Source: Inia geoffrensis (Eukaryota > Chordata > Mammalia > Artiodactyla > Iniidae). From it: a stretch of DNA of 64,000 nt. Below, one piece after another: positions 46,471 to 58,145 of the stretch. The stretch covers positions 17,590,835 to 17,654,834 of the forward strand of contig CM070904.1 in assembly GCA_036417435.1 (NCBI GenBank). Reading direction: 5' to 3'. The position numbers and the translations under genes were made by a program. The notes under the pieces are model-generated. The model did no database searches, was not told the origin of the DNA, and was given only the letters and a program-made list of their open reading frames with translations. Numbering within the stretch: the stretch's first letter is position 1; every line of letters starts with the position of its first letter.

Positions 46471-47744
46471 GGTCACATACAATCATACATATCATAATAA
46501 CGATCAACTGCTCACCTTTATTAAACTGAGGTTAAATGATTTATTAAATATTTAAACAATATTAAGTGATATAAATGATATGAAATAATTTACTTCATGT
46601 GGCTGATTGGGAAAGCACATTGGCTATTTGCTTTTAGAGTTCATGCTTTTATGTGCTCCACTAGACAATTTCTCAGGTGTCTAGTGAGTACGTATTGTAT
46701 TTCAGGCAGTTCCAAGATCATGGTTCTTGCCGTCTATATGCACACAAGTGCACAGGCACACACATGCACCAAGACTGCTTATCGGTTTATGGGACACGAA
46801 GAGCTCTAATTCATCATGAATAAAAGAGGAAAGAAAATAAGTTGAAGAAGCCAACTGTTAAAGACTCTATTTTGATAATACCCATAAATAACAAAAATAT
46901 CATGCATTTTAAAACAAACATGTATGCTAGCATTTATGTAAAAAGAGGTGGCAAAAGATTTGGAACAGCTTTTATATACCACAGATGTCTCTGGAACAAA
47001 GAAAAGAAAAAAATGAAAACATTAATAGTGATGACCTATTAAGGAAATGACAGAATGCGAAATTGAGCAGCTGGGGAACAACTGTAGGAGGGAGACATCT
47101 CACTGTATATGTACTGATTTTGATGTTTGAACTAAGTGAATATGTTATTCCGAAATTAATGAGGACGACTGTGTGGTTTGTTTAAAATCAGGAAATACAA
47201 AAATAGACTCAGTTAACATTGGTCACTGAGCTAAACAAAGTGACAAGAGAACTCTGCAAAATAAGGCTTAGATCTGACCCTTAGGTTGCTGAATAACCAG
47301 GGTGAAAGCATTCACCTTTTCATTCATTAAAATAATGAAGCCCATGTGTTGCTCAAGGTTACTGTGAGAGACAGGAAAGACAATCTTAAGTTTTTCTAAA
47401 TTGTGAAGTTTACACACACACACCATATCCTACAGCTCTCATCATTTTTTCACTAATAAAATAGTAGACGTAAGATACTTATCATGTAAAAGACACTAAA
47501 ATTAGCTATGCCTAATTTTAACGTTGGCTTCCCATACCACACAAGCTGAAGTATACGCTTTGGATATGGAAGAGTCACTTTTCTGTTTTAAAACATTCTG
47601 AGTAAACATGAAATTATTCATGGTGAGTATTCTCAAAGTCATGGAACATATAAAAGCCAGGAACCATGCTCTTAGCACACTGCCTGACACACAATAGGTA
47701 CTCACTAAACACCTGAGAAACCGTCTAGTAGAGCACGCAAGAGC
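46471..47744. other. Mostly unique sequence
   Basis: Possible L2-type end near 47670-47712 (CACTGCCTGACACACAATAG). The rest is unassigned. Confidence 0.4.
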
Positions 47745-47965
47745 ATGGGCTCCAGAGGTTCAGACTCTGGTTCTTGGAAGTCTCTTAACCCTCCAAACTG
47801 CAGCTTCTCATTTGCAAAACTGGAATAAAAGTAATCTATTACCTAGAATTATGGAGTGTGGCCCTAATCAAACTACTTTACCTCTCTGTCTCACAATTTC
47901 CTCATTTTTAAAATAAGAATGACAGTACTAACTTGCAGAGTTCTAAAGGGGATTATTACTGAAAC
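47745..47965 (+). mobile_element. MIR SINE relic(s)
   Basis: Begins GAGCATGGGCTCCAGAGG. It has the TCTTAACCCTCCAAACTG and TTTGCAAAACTGGAATAA blocks, followed by a second MIR-like core (TCACAATTTCCTCATTTTTA). It is closely similar to 48160-48270. Confidence 0.75.
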
Positions 47966-47975
47966 TACGAGTAAA

Positions 47976-48023
<48 letters not shown>
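47976..48023 (+). repeat. (ACT)16 trinucleotide repeat
   Basis: Sixteen perfect ACT units, 48 bp. Pure trinucleotide arrays of this length are usually polymorphic. Confidence 0.98.
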
Positions 48024-48024
<1 letters not shown>

Positions 48025-48124
48025 TTATCTGTGGAAAAGAATCAAATATGATTTACTGATCACCCACACACAGCAAATCACGGCCTCATTTTGATAAGGG
48101 AAAGCAACTGATACTTATTATAAT

Positions 48125-48330
48125 ATATATGATTGTATGTGACCAAAGATAGCTTCTCTACTTACTATCTGTGCTACCTTGGAACTCTCTTAACCCTCCA
48201 AACCCCAGCTTCTCATATGCAAAGCTGGAATAAAAGCAGTATATATTATACAGAATTACAGTGAGGATTAAATGAGATATAGGCACTTTACCACTGCATA
48301 GCCACCGTCAGTGATAATAAAAATGCAATA
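48125..48330 (+). mobile_element. MIR SINE relic
   Basis: CTCTACTTACTATCTGTGC, CTCTTAACCCTCCAAACC and GAGGATTAAATGAGATATAGG are standard MIR landmarks. Confidence 0.85.
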
Positions 48331-48487
48331 ATTTTAACACTAAAATTATTTTCCTTTTATAATTCTAAAGTTACTTTGTAACTTTGCTACAGGCCCATCA
48401 GACTTATCTTCTATGACAGATGTCAGCCTGGGCAAAGCCATAAATTAGAATTCAAGAATCACTGATGCTGAGAAATAAAGTTTTACA

Positions 48488-48625
48488 TAGAGCATGGTCC
48501 AAAGACTAGAATCATGTTATAAATGCAAAATTTGGACCCCATTCCAGGTTCACCAGGTTAGACTTGACTTTATAACAATATCTCCAAATGATTCATATGC
48601 ATGTTAATGTTTAAAAAGCAAAGGT
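48488..48625. mobile_element. MER5A-like DNA transposon relic
   Basis: AGCATGGTCCAAAGACTAG, TTGGACCCCATTCCAGG and CAAATGATTCATATGCATG fit a decayed MER5A. Confidence 0.55.
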
Positions 48626-48639
48626 CTAGAAATAACTGT

Positions 48640-48845
48640 CTAATACAGTGGCTCCTAGTCACATATGGCTATTTCAGTTTAATTAAAATTAAATGAAATT
48701 GAAAATCAGCTCCTCAGTGACACTAGACACAATTCAAGTGTTCAATAACCACATGTGGCTGGTGTCTACGATATTGGAAAACACATATATGCAACCTTTT
48801 CTACCATTCCAGAATGTACTATTGGACAATACCGATCTAGAGCAT
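48640..48845. mobile_element. hAT-type non-autonomous DNA transposon relic (MER class)
   Basis: CACATATGGCTATTTCAG, ATTCAAGTGTTCAATAACC, CCACATGTGGCTGGTGTC and TACTATTGGACAATAC match the family of the copy at 32440. Confidence 0.75.
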
Positions 48846-49564
48846 CTTTCTTAATACTTGGTAGGATACTTTTCTATAGGTAGTAAAAGATATTTTAGGA
48901 AAGTAAATCTTAGTAATCCAATAAGATTGTTTAAACCCCTAACTTTTCACCAAACGGCTTTATACATAGTACAAAAATATTCATCTGAACGTACCTTTTA
49001 TTTTTTTTCCCTCAGATTAGAAAACTGAGGGTCAGTTAAGGGAAGGGGCTTGCCCCACGTGCAGGTGATCATTCTCTCCAGAGATTCCCAGCCGTATTTC
49101 TACATTTATTTCCTCCTGTCACCACCCCCTCACATTCATAAAGCCCTCATTTCCTCTTGCCCTGAATATCAGTTCTCAAGACACAGCCTACCAAGTCACC
49201 ATGGCACATCAAATAAACACAGTTAGACCTAAATCATGACCACCCCCTGCTCAGCCTTTAAGTTAAAAGACCAAAGGGAGTCATGGTGGAATTCAGATAT
49301 ATTCAGACAGATGAGAACTTTCTCTTGACTGGCAGTCAGGAAAGTGAGTGACAAGAGAAGGAACACTTAGGACTGTGTTGGGGATTACAGTATCTCTCGC
49401 CTCCAAAGGGCAGCTCAGTTTTGCTTGTTTGCTTGCTTATTTGTTTTTAATTAGAGCCTCAGGTTTTGCAGATAAGCAAACAAAGGCTCAGAATAAAATA
49501 TTTGAATAGACTTCACATGGCTAGGAATTCTCAAACTTGAAATTAAACCCAGAATGTATCATTT
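48846..49564. other. Unique non-coding sequence
   Basis: Nothing recognisable on either strand. Confidence 0.4.
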
Positions 49565-49800
49565 TTAAATTAATTTTTTCTAGTTTTAGTGAGATATAAT
49601 CAACGTAACATTGCACGAGTTTAAGGTGTATGCCCAACATAATGATTTGATATATGTATTGCAAAATGATTACCACAGCAAGTTTAGTTAACATCCATCA
49701 CCTTATATAGCTACAAATTTTTTTCTTGCAATGAGAACTTTTAAGATTTTCAGCAACTTTCAACTTTCAAACATACAGTGCAGTATAACCATAGTCGTCA
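49565..49800 (-). mobile_element. Old L1 3'-end fragment (antisense)
   Basis: TTTAGTGAGATATAATCAACG, AATGATTTGATATATGTATTG and TTAACATCCATCACCTTATA match antisense L1M 3' ends. Confidence 0.8.
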
Positions 49801-51044
49801 TAAACACAGAAAAACAAACAAACAAAAAAACAAAAACAAAGGGCAACTCTGAAAGCCACCATTCCCAGGAACCACTACCACAATGTAACTTGATCAGGTT
49901 TTATTTTGCTAAATCATACAGAATGGCTTTTCACCTCCCTGTGTGCAATTATTCTACTTCATCTTCTCCACAGAGAGCTATTTGAAATTAGCAAACTGTT
50001 CTCTTCCACCCTTCAAAAACACCTGGACCAATCTGTTGGGACAAATCTGACAAGCAATGTTGGCTGACTGGCAACTTCGCTGCTGGTGAATGGGGTCTGA
50101 CATTCAAAGCTCCACAGGGCTTGTAGAAAGTTATGATAAAGTTGCTTGGTTGCAACATCAAGTGTACAGTTGCTTGCGGCAACAAGTGTAGACCCAGACT
50201 GCACCATTTCTGTAAGGTCAGGATGTTAAGAAAATTTTTGAGAACTTGGAAATAAAACATAATTATGATTGCGTGTCGATCCTTCTAATGTCAAGACTGA
50301 GGAATTTCTAATCAGTCCACATAAGGATTATACAATTTAAGGAGAATGTCTCTTTCTTAGACTTACCATTTACTTTTGACATAGATCCAAAGTCTATAAA
50401 GTTAGATGTTAATTGTAGAAGATAGATAAGTTACAAAACATTTCTGTCTGCTATAAAAGATAACCACAAAGGTTATCATTTAAATTCCCTATTGGATATT
50501 AACCAGTTTGGGATCTAATTCTGCAAACTTTGTATGCCATTGTTTTCCTGACTATATAAATCTCTCTTCCTCAAACGCTCTGTAAACCAGCTTTACCATC
50601 TTGATGGTTCCTTTATTAATAAGTTAAGTCCTTGACATAATGTTCCCTGTATATTTATATGAGATCCACGATCTCTTACTTGGTAGGGATCAGTGCCGCT
50701 TTACAGGTAGTATATAATCTACAGCATCTCTTCTCATTCTCTGCCACTTCATCCGAGAAATGAGAAACCGCAGAAAATCGAGGCTTCACACAACCATTAC
50801 ACACATGACCACCTGCTCTTTGATGCTTCCTGATAGGATTGATATATAATAGATCTAACCTTATTGAACCTACTGCCTAGAAAAAAATTTTAAATTAAAA
50901 GAAGAACTTTTAAACAAGCTGGAACCTTCCCATGTTAATTCCCATCCACCTTTACTTCTCTGACAAGAACACAGACAACCAGAAATGACTTCCATGATCC
51001 CACGATTGAGTGAGTCTCCTTCTACCAACTCCCAACCTAGAAGT
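49801..51044. other. Unique non-coding sequence
   Basis: Minus-strand frames of 64-90 codons at 49988-50260 overlap each other. I recognise no protein in them. Confidence 0.4.
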
Positions 51045-51195
51045 GAGGAACTCTGGTTTCTAATCTACTCCAGTTTCTAAATTCATCAGTGGGTACGACC
51101 TTGAACAAGTTAGCCTTTATCATTCTCAGTTGTCTTATCAGTAGACCAGGTGACTTAATCACCATAGTTAGTTAACCCTTTCAAAGAATCACATC
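51045..51195 (+). mobile_element. MIR SINE relic
   Basis: GGGTACGACCTTGAACAAGT and ATCATTCTCAGTTGTCTTATC fit the MIR core. Confidence 0.65.
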
Positions 51196-51402
51196 TCGTA
51201 TAGGGGCAAAACTAAAGGAAAATTACTTTATATTGTTTAAAACGCTCAGAGTGAGAAACAGGGACACATAGCACTTGTTACTAATAATTACCATGTACGG
51301 ATTTTATGCTGGCAATCTATTGGTTCCCATGCTCAGGTCATTTAATGTGAAACTGCAGCATACTCATAAGAATGGATATTTTCCCCTCAAAAATTGGCTT
51401 TA

Positions 51403-51595
51403 GGGCTTCCCTAGTGGCGCAGTGGTTGAGGGTCCGCCTGCCGATACAGGGGACACGGGTTCGTGCCCCGGTCCGGGAAGATCCCTCATGCCGCGGAGTG
51501 TCTGGGCCCGTGAGCCATGGCTGCTGAGCCTGCGCGTCCGGAGCCTGTGCTCCGCAACGGGAGAGGCGACAACAGTGAGAGGCCCGCGTACCGCC
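51403..51595 (+). mobile_element. CHR-type cetacean SINE, first half of composite
   Basis: Full sense body with A-box TGGCGCAGTGG and B-box GGTTCGTGCCC. The short A/G tail runs into the spacer. Confidence 0.97.
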
Positions 51596-51650
51596 AAAAG
51601 AAAAAAGAAAAAAAGACTAAACATAAAGAATCACCAATAAAGAATAGACT

Positions 51651-51855
51651 GGGCTTCCCTGGTGGCACAGTGGTTGAGAGTCTGCCTGCCGATACAGGGG
51701 ACACGGGTTCGTGCCCCGGTCCAGGAAGATCCCACATGCCACGGAGTGGCTGGGCCCATGAGCCATGGCCACTAAGCCTGCGCGTCCAGAGCCTGTGCTC
51801 CGCAACGGGAGAGGCCACGCCAGTGAGAGGCCCGTGTACCGCCAAAAAAAAAAAA
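51651..51855 (+). mobile_element. CHR-type cetacean SINE, second half of composite
   Basis: Full sense body with A-box variant TGGCACAGTGG, an intact B-box and an A12 tail. It differs from the first SINE at scattered sites, so it is a different source copy rather than a local duplication. Confidence 0.97.
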
Positions 51856-51865
51856 TTGGCTTTAA

Positions 51866-52714
51866 ATATAATTCAGCAGATAGTAATGATAGCAGTTCCA
51901 TGTTATCATATTTAATTTTTTTACCACCTATATAGCCTCTTGGTACTTTGTGACCTCTCTGAAACACCTTTTCCTGTTACAGAACGACTCATTCTAGAGT
52001 TTATATAACAATTATGGGCTTGTTATGCTGCATAGGTCCAAACCAGCAATTTTGTATCATGATGCTTTTGTCCCGGATTTCGCCTTAACTAAAATCGCCT
52101 TGTGTGACGAATAAGCGATACAAAGCTGACATTTCTGAGCCCAAGCAGCTAATCCTAGATTGTATTTACCTATTTTCAAATATTTGCACCGTCTGTGATT
52201 CTATATTAGTTTTTCTTGGATTTGCCATTACAGCTCAGGGACTGTAGCTCTGAATAAGAATGAAACAGTACTCCAAATGTAGAACGTTATCAGAAGCGTG
52301 AGAAGGATTTTAACCATTGAATGGAGGGAAGAAATCAGGAAAGGCAAATCCACATTCAGTTCTCCACCTTCAGAATGCAAACTTTGTTGATTTTTCTGCA
52401 TTTATAAGGAATATCAAAATAAATGGATGCCATATACTTTACTGACCAACTCCTAATCCATGTTTGCTTCGGAGCCAGGATGAATCCATATAATATCCAT
52501 GTCAAAATAAAACAAGAGCTCAGTATTAGTTGCTCTGAAGTTTAATCAAAGTAACAGAGAAAACAGTTTTAAAGCTGGAACCTCCAATCCAGTGAAGCTT
52601 GATTGCCCATCCCTTTGCCTCTGTCTGGTAGAGCAACCCAATACACATCAAGAACAACAGCAACAAAAAGCACAGCCATTTTCAGCATCCCCTGCCTAAT
52701 AAACCTATCTCATT
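51866..52714. other. Unique non-coding sequence
   Basis: Nothing recognisable on either strand. Confidence 0.4.
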
Positions 52715-52870
52715 ACTAGTCCTCAGAACAATTCTGCATGGTAAGAATCATCATCCCATTTCCAGATGAAGTATTAAATTCAGAGAGAGACTGGGTAACT
52801 TGCTCAAACTAGTAAATAGAGTTTAAACTGAGGTTAGATTAATAGAAAGCCATAGTCCTTTCCACTAAAA
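52715..52870 (-). mobile_element. MIR SINE relic
   Basis: TCATCATCCCATTTCCAGATG, GGTAACTTGCTCAAACTAG and GTAAATAGAG are MIR in minus orientation. Confidence 0.75.
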
Positions 52871-53084
52871 ACAATTCTGTGTGACTCAAAACTACTTCTT
52901 TTTTATTTATTTAGCAGGTAAAAGTTTCTCTGGTCTGGTATTAGAACTTGGGACTCTGACAAAATTACCACAGCTTCTAGAAGCAGCCCTGTCTTCCAAG
53001 AACTCCAGCCAATCAGAAGCCTGTTGTTTCTATTAACTTATCAAGAAAGCTCTAAAATTCACCTTCGTGCTTTCTAGGGTGCCA

Positions 53085-53340
53085 AGTGCATACCAAACGT
53101 AAAATAGCTAGCTAGTGGGAAGCAGCCGCATAGCACAGGGAGATCAGCTCAGTGCTTTGTGACCACCTAGAGGGGAGGGATAGGGAGGGTGGGAGGGAGG
53201 GAGACACAAGAGGGAAGAGATATGGGAACATATGTATAACTGATTCACTTTGTTTTAAAGCAGAAACTAACACACCACTGTAAAGCAATTATACGCCAAT
53301 CAAGATGTTTAAAAAGTTTAAAAAATAAACAAATAAATAA
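53085..53340 (+). mobile_element. L1 3'UTR fragment
   Basis: Same 3'UTR as the L1s above (GCTAGTGGGAAGCAGCCGC, GGGAGGGTGGGAGGGAGGG, TGTAAAGCAATTATACGCC), ending in an A-rich tail with AAAT units. Confidence 0.94.
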
Positions 53341-53864
53341 AAAGGGATTCATCCAATCATTCGTCTATTCATCATTGAATTGCAATTTCAACTGCTGAAA
53401 GAGGATCAATGGGTCCTCTTTCATGCTGAGGGGAAGAGAAGAGGTTTAAGAATGCCTGTGTCTTCATGTACAGTGAGAGATGCTGTCATTTCCTTGGAAG
53501 AGTTCATCTCACAGTTTACTCTCAGAATGGCTTTAGGACATTGGGGTGACTTCTTGCCATGGCAAGTTGGAGAAGATGCACATGTGGTTCTGTGAAGTTT
53601 TGCTGCCAAGTGCCAAAAAGTCTAAGGACCACGGGCCTAGAACCAACACATCACACTGGAGAAGCCAAGAAATGTCAAATGAGTTTTGCCTACAGATTCA
53701 AAGCTTTTAAGAACATTAATTTAAAAAACAAATTTTACTCTGACATCAAATAAGGAAGGTGAATGTGCCAGCAAGAAGCTCTCCAAGGCTCTGTATCAAT
53801 AGCTGACTCTGGCAGCAGGACATATGAAAAATGGCCATCGCTGAAAAGACCCAAAATCAATTAT
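53341..53864. other. Unique sequence
   Basis: Opposing open frames at 53380-53609 overlap on both strands. No protein is recognised. Confidence 0.4.
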
Positions 53865-53965
53865 TGCTTCTGCTTCTAACAAACTGTGTGATCTGAGACA
53901 GGCCACTCACCGCTGCACTGACTGTCTCCTGATTTGAAAACAAAGGCATTAGATTCAGCAATCAG
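53865..53965 (+). mobile_element. MIR SINE relic
   Basis: CTTCTAACAAACTGTGTGATC and CTGACTGTCTCCTGATTTG are MIR core motifs. Confidence 0.7.
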
Positions 53966-54189
53966 AACAGTCTCTCAAAATGTTATCATCGTTTATGACT
54001 TTATGGCTATTTGAGGGAAGAATTCGGATGAGCAAGGCCGCTATGGACATCACAGTAGTTTAGACATCAGGGAATCAGTCTTGGACAGAAACTGGATCTC
54101 AGAAATACAGAAAAGTAGAAAAAACTGGATTTGGATTTGGAGATGACACAGATGCAAAGGGAGACAAAGGAATCAAAATGACAATCCTG

Positions 54190-54393
54190 GGCTTCCCTGG
54201 TGGCGCAGTGCTTGAGAGTCTGCCTGCCGATGCAGGCGACACGGGTTCGTGCCCCGGTCCGGGAAGATCCCACATGCCGCGGAGCGGCTGGGCCCGTGAG
54301 CCATGGCCGCTGAGCCTGCACGTCCGGAGCCTGTGCTCCACAACGGGAGAGGCCACAACAGTGAGAGGCCCGCGCATCGCAAAAAAAAAAAAA
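54190..54393 (+). mobile_element. CHR-type cetacean SINE (young form)
   Basis: Sense copy, poly(A) at 54381-54393. Target duplication GACAATCCTG at 54180-54189 and 54394-54403. Confidence 0.97.
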
Positions 54394-55061
54394 GACAATC
54401 CTGTAACATAGAAGCACTGATTCTGTGAGCAAACAGACATTTGTAAGGAGTGGCAGATGCAAAACACCCGTAATGCCACTGTGGCACTAATGTTCGGTAA
54501 ACCTCATTTAGAATAATTATAAACAACATCCACAGATGTGAATAAGGGTGAGTCTCTTCCATTCCAACTCCAGGTTCCATTCACACCTACCTACCACTGC
54601 CAACGTGGTTGTCAAGAAACGGAATATGCTTAATTCATAGGATCAGAGAAAAGGAATAACTTTATGAAGATGATGAATATACCATCAAACTATATTTTCT
54701 TTATATCTTAAAACATGTTTTGTAGTATTCTAAAAAGGAACAAACCAGTGAAATGTATGGTCTTTTTCCTTAAAATCACTAAAAGCTAATGCAGTAGATA
54801 GGAAAATCTATTCATAAATTCATAGATCCCAGGAAATGTAAATTACATGCTAACCTAGCAAAACAAATGACCTATTTCTACATTTTAGAAATTCTACGTG
54901 AATTTCATACTTTTCTATGGAATTTTTGACCTCTGTTCAAAAGGTGTCTTGATTCCTAATCCTGGATTCTGTGCCTAGGTGAGAAGAATCATTATGCAAG
55001 TTTATGAAACATTGATTGAAAGGGCTGCTTTATTTTTAAAAAAAGACTTTCTAGCACTTGT

Positions 55062-55112
55062 TGAAATGAAATGAAATGAAAAAATGAAAAATGAAGTGAA
55101 ATGAAAAAAAAA
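55062..55112 (+). repeat. (AAATG)n pentanucleotide tract
   Basis: Repeated GAAAT/AAATG units ending in an A-run. Confidence 0.9.
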
Positions 55113-55908
55113 AAAAGTCCATGTCTTGCATTAATTAACTCATATTAAAACCTTTCCTTGAGGTGAGATGTGATTCATGGAAGCGTATCAGAATTTTCAC
55201 TTACTCCATTCCTCTTGCAAAAAGTAAACCCATGTACCAATAACAGGAAAGGCCTACTTCTACCCTGTACAAGCATTATTAATGCAACTCCGAGTGGTCT
55301 CTCTGGTCCATTATTTGAAAATAAATCACAGGAGAGGTCTGCCATTCAGGTTCTCAGTGATATAATTCAGATTTGTCATATTTATGTTTTCAGAGCAGAG
55401 ACTTTCAAATGGAAGAAGAAATCGAATCTTCATTTAGATCTCAAAAGGGGTCTGGGGATAAAGATAATCAACATGGCTTGTTTCCTCACTTTTCTTCATT
55501 TGCTCTCTTGTAACCTGATACATAGGTTTTTGCATTGACCTGTGAAAACTTGATAAGTATGATAAATTACAATAATACTCAAGTCAGATAATATACACCT
55601 TGGCTAGAGAATACACAGGCAGCTTGACTTGGCACTTCCAGATCTGAAGTCAGTTTTGATTATGCACTTTTCTTAAATTTCAGCTCAACATATCATTGGT
55701 TCCCATACGCAAAGAATTTTTAAGGATTTTCAATAGTTTCTGGAAACCCAACTTTTGTAAAGAGAATATCAAACCATGAGCACTTCAAAGAAGATCCTAA
55801 ACAGGTGAGCAGCCAGAAACAGTAGAAATCAGTCAGGTTGTTAAAATTTTTTACCTAATGCCTTACAATAAACCGACTGTAAAATACCCAGTATATTTAT
55901 ATCGTAAG

Positions 55909-55980
55909 TATGTATGTGTACGTGGTGTGTGTACATATGGTAATGTACACACACACACACACACACCACATACGTATATA
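55909..55980. repeat. Inverted GT/AC tract, hairpin-capable
   Basis: TACGTGGTGTGTGTACAT faces ATGTACACACAC and CACCACATACGTA across a short spacer, making an imperfect palindrome with dinucleotide arms. Confidence 0.85.
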
Positions 55981-56084
55981 TTCAGCATTTTCATCAAGGT
56001 AAATGCAAAATTACCCTTGCAAAAGAATGAAATAGTCTTCTCAGATGATTGAGAAGCATAGTAGCCATAAGCATAAAAATACTT

Positions 56085-56295
56085 ACTAAGTGCTGCCTTG
56101 GGCCAGATATTGTACAAGCCCTTCATACAGACTGTCTCTCACCCTTGCCGCACTCTCCCCATCTGCTTCCTCCAAAGGTGAGGAAAAGGTTTTAGAGGGG
56201 TTAAAGCATTTGCCCTACATTGCATGATAAAGGGAAGAAGAAGGGTTCAACCTGCAATCTGTTGGACTCTGTTTTCAACCTTACATCATGTTGCC
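56085..56295 (-). mobile_element. MIR SINE relic
   Basis: GCCTTGGGCCAGATATTGTAC through GAAGAAGGGTTCAACCTGC follows the MIR order in minus orientation. Confidence 0.75.
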
Positions 56296-57934
56296 TTCTT
56301 CCCCAGAATATAATTAAATCTGAAAATCATTTGGCAATTCCAAAATATATTGTACAATAAAATGTACTGTTCTGGTTAATGGAATAAGCATGTTATCTGA
56401 AAGTTGGTTTAAAAATTATTAATGCTTTAACAATTTTCAAATAAACCACGGGATGACAAACTTGAAAAGAAAATGAAAATCATTTTTTATTCTGTAGAAG
56501 ATATTACCAAGAGTGCTGTTAACATCAATTATAGTTTAAAATAAAATGTTTATTTTAAGCAGCTTTGGATACAAGTCAGTTTTCTGTATTTGGCCTGGCA
56601 GTGGGTGTTATATTTACCATCACATATGGGTATGTTTGAAACCTTGGAGATTTAGGATGGCTTAACTAAAATGAATCTACAGTAGAGGAGCTCTCTCTTA
56701 AGTGTCCCATTCTTTCCACTGAGCCTACTTCCCAGCTTTCTCTACTATCCTGGAAACGACAAGCCCTCCTTTAGTTAATATGTAACAAATGATAAGGATG
56801 TCTCTATCAGGTCGGGGAGGGGGGTGATAGGTGCACAATTTAAAAGCCTTGGAAAACAGGTGTTGTCTAGATGGAGAAAAGTAAAAGGAGATTAGTTATT
56901 GCCAAAAAGTTTGTGGATCAGGCCAAGCATAAACTTTAACACAAGAGTGTGCTGGGAATAATCACCACTGAGCTGTAAGACTTCTCAAAGCGAGGCAGCA
57001 TATACGAGGGTGGAAACATTTCTAACTCTACATGAGGACGTGTTTATGAAGAAGTTTATATTCCCTCCATTATTAATTTGCCCCCTTTTGGAGCCTTTAC
57101 ATGCAGGTCTTCAGATGGGAAGAGCTCCACCCTTTGCTAGTTGACGTATGTCTTCGTACACACCCCCGTTATAATATTTCAGTAAGACGTGGATTTGATT
57201 AGAACACACGAAGTCACTCAGCAAGTATGAAAATATATGGAGGTAATTTTAATAGTCACAACATCAAAAATGTTGTGTGTATTTAAATATTGCATAGGAC
57301 TAACTGTAGAAAAATGTGTATTAAAAAAATCTTTCGAATTATGCTAAGCCCAATATGGGGTCACTCAGTCTCATCCCCGGTGACGGTAGGCGCACCCACC
57401 CTGGGCTCCCTGCAGGGGGTTCCACTACCTTGCACGTTCTCCTGAATGACTGAAATGACTGAAATCTCACCTCCTGAGATGTTTCTATAAGTCACACCCC
57501 TTTTTTCTTCAAACCTGCTCTTTCTCCATTCTAATTACCAACATGAGTGCATTACATTGAAAACAGTATGCGTATTCAGCAGCTCATCCCCCTGTTAGTG
57601 AGAATTAGCCAATGTTTACTTTCAGCCTGGTCCCTTACAGTGTAGGACAGTAAAAAGGGAGTTTTGATTGAGTGGAAATAAGGATGTTACAGAATATTTT
57701 GAAGTCTGCATTTCTGCCAAATCAGGGTAGATGCCTAACCCAATAATATATATTACATTATTAAAATATTTTTAGGCATGTGCAAACTCATATGTAATCA
57801 CATGCATATGTGTACTAAACAATGCAATACTCAGTAAAATGTTAAAATAATATACCAGCTGTAGGTGATTCAGTGATCCTCTAAGCTTTGCTTTCCCCTA
57901 GGCTCCTGTTCCTAGACTATACATTTAATGAGAG
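56296..57934. other. Unique non-coding sequence
   Basis: No repeat or exon recognised. Confidence 0.4.
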
Positions 57935-58145
57935 TATTGGTATGAGACAAACATTATTCAAAAGCTTTAACATATTATTTCATTCAGTCCTTACCACAAG
58001 CACGTAAAGGATGTGTAGTCACCTCCAGTCACAGATGAAATACAGAAAATGAGTTATCCTGACCCCCCAAAACACAGCAATGACTGGCCAAGCTGAGATA
58101 TGACCTTGAATCTGTGCTTTCCAGGGCATAACCTATAGACAGTAG
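57935..58145 (-). mobile_element. MIR SINE relic
   Basis: CATATTATTTCATTCAGTCC, TCCAGTCACAGATGAAATAC and CCTTGAATCTGTGCTTTCC fit minus-orientation MIR. Confidence 0.75.

Larger units (their letters stand above)
51389..51864 (+). mobile_element. Composite SINE-spacer-SINE unit with one target duplication
   Basis: SINE 1 (51403-51595), an A-rich spacer (51596-51650) and SINE 2 with its poly(A) (51651-51855) are bracketed by one perfect 14-bp duplication. AAAAATTGGCTTTA lies at 51389-51402, immediately before SINE 1, and at 51851-51864, overlapping the end of the SINE 2 tail. SINE 2 has no private duplication. The unit therefore looks like one retroposition event of a two-SINE transcript. Confidence 0.85.
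54404..56084. other. Unique sequence with two simple repeats
   Basis: A degenerate (AAATG)n tract lies at 55062-55112 and an inverted GT/AC tract at 55909-55980. No exon is recognised. Confidence 0.45.

Noticed and set aside
49988..50260. Possible processed pseudogene on the minus strand
   Set aside because: Two phases are open, and I recognise no parent protein or retroposition hallmarks.
51486..51967. Open frames of 116-132 codons across the composite SINE
   Set aside because: They are translations of SINE bodies. The same peptides (for example SRTGARTRVPCIGRR) recur at every SINE copy in other places.
54067..54580. Three minus-strand frames of 126-135 codons
   Set aside because: Their centres are the SINE at 54190. 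Three overlapping phases are open at once.
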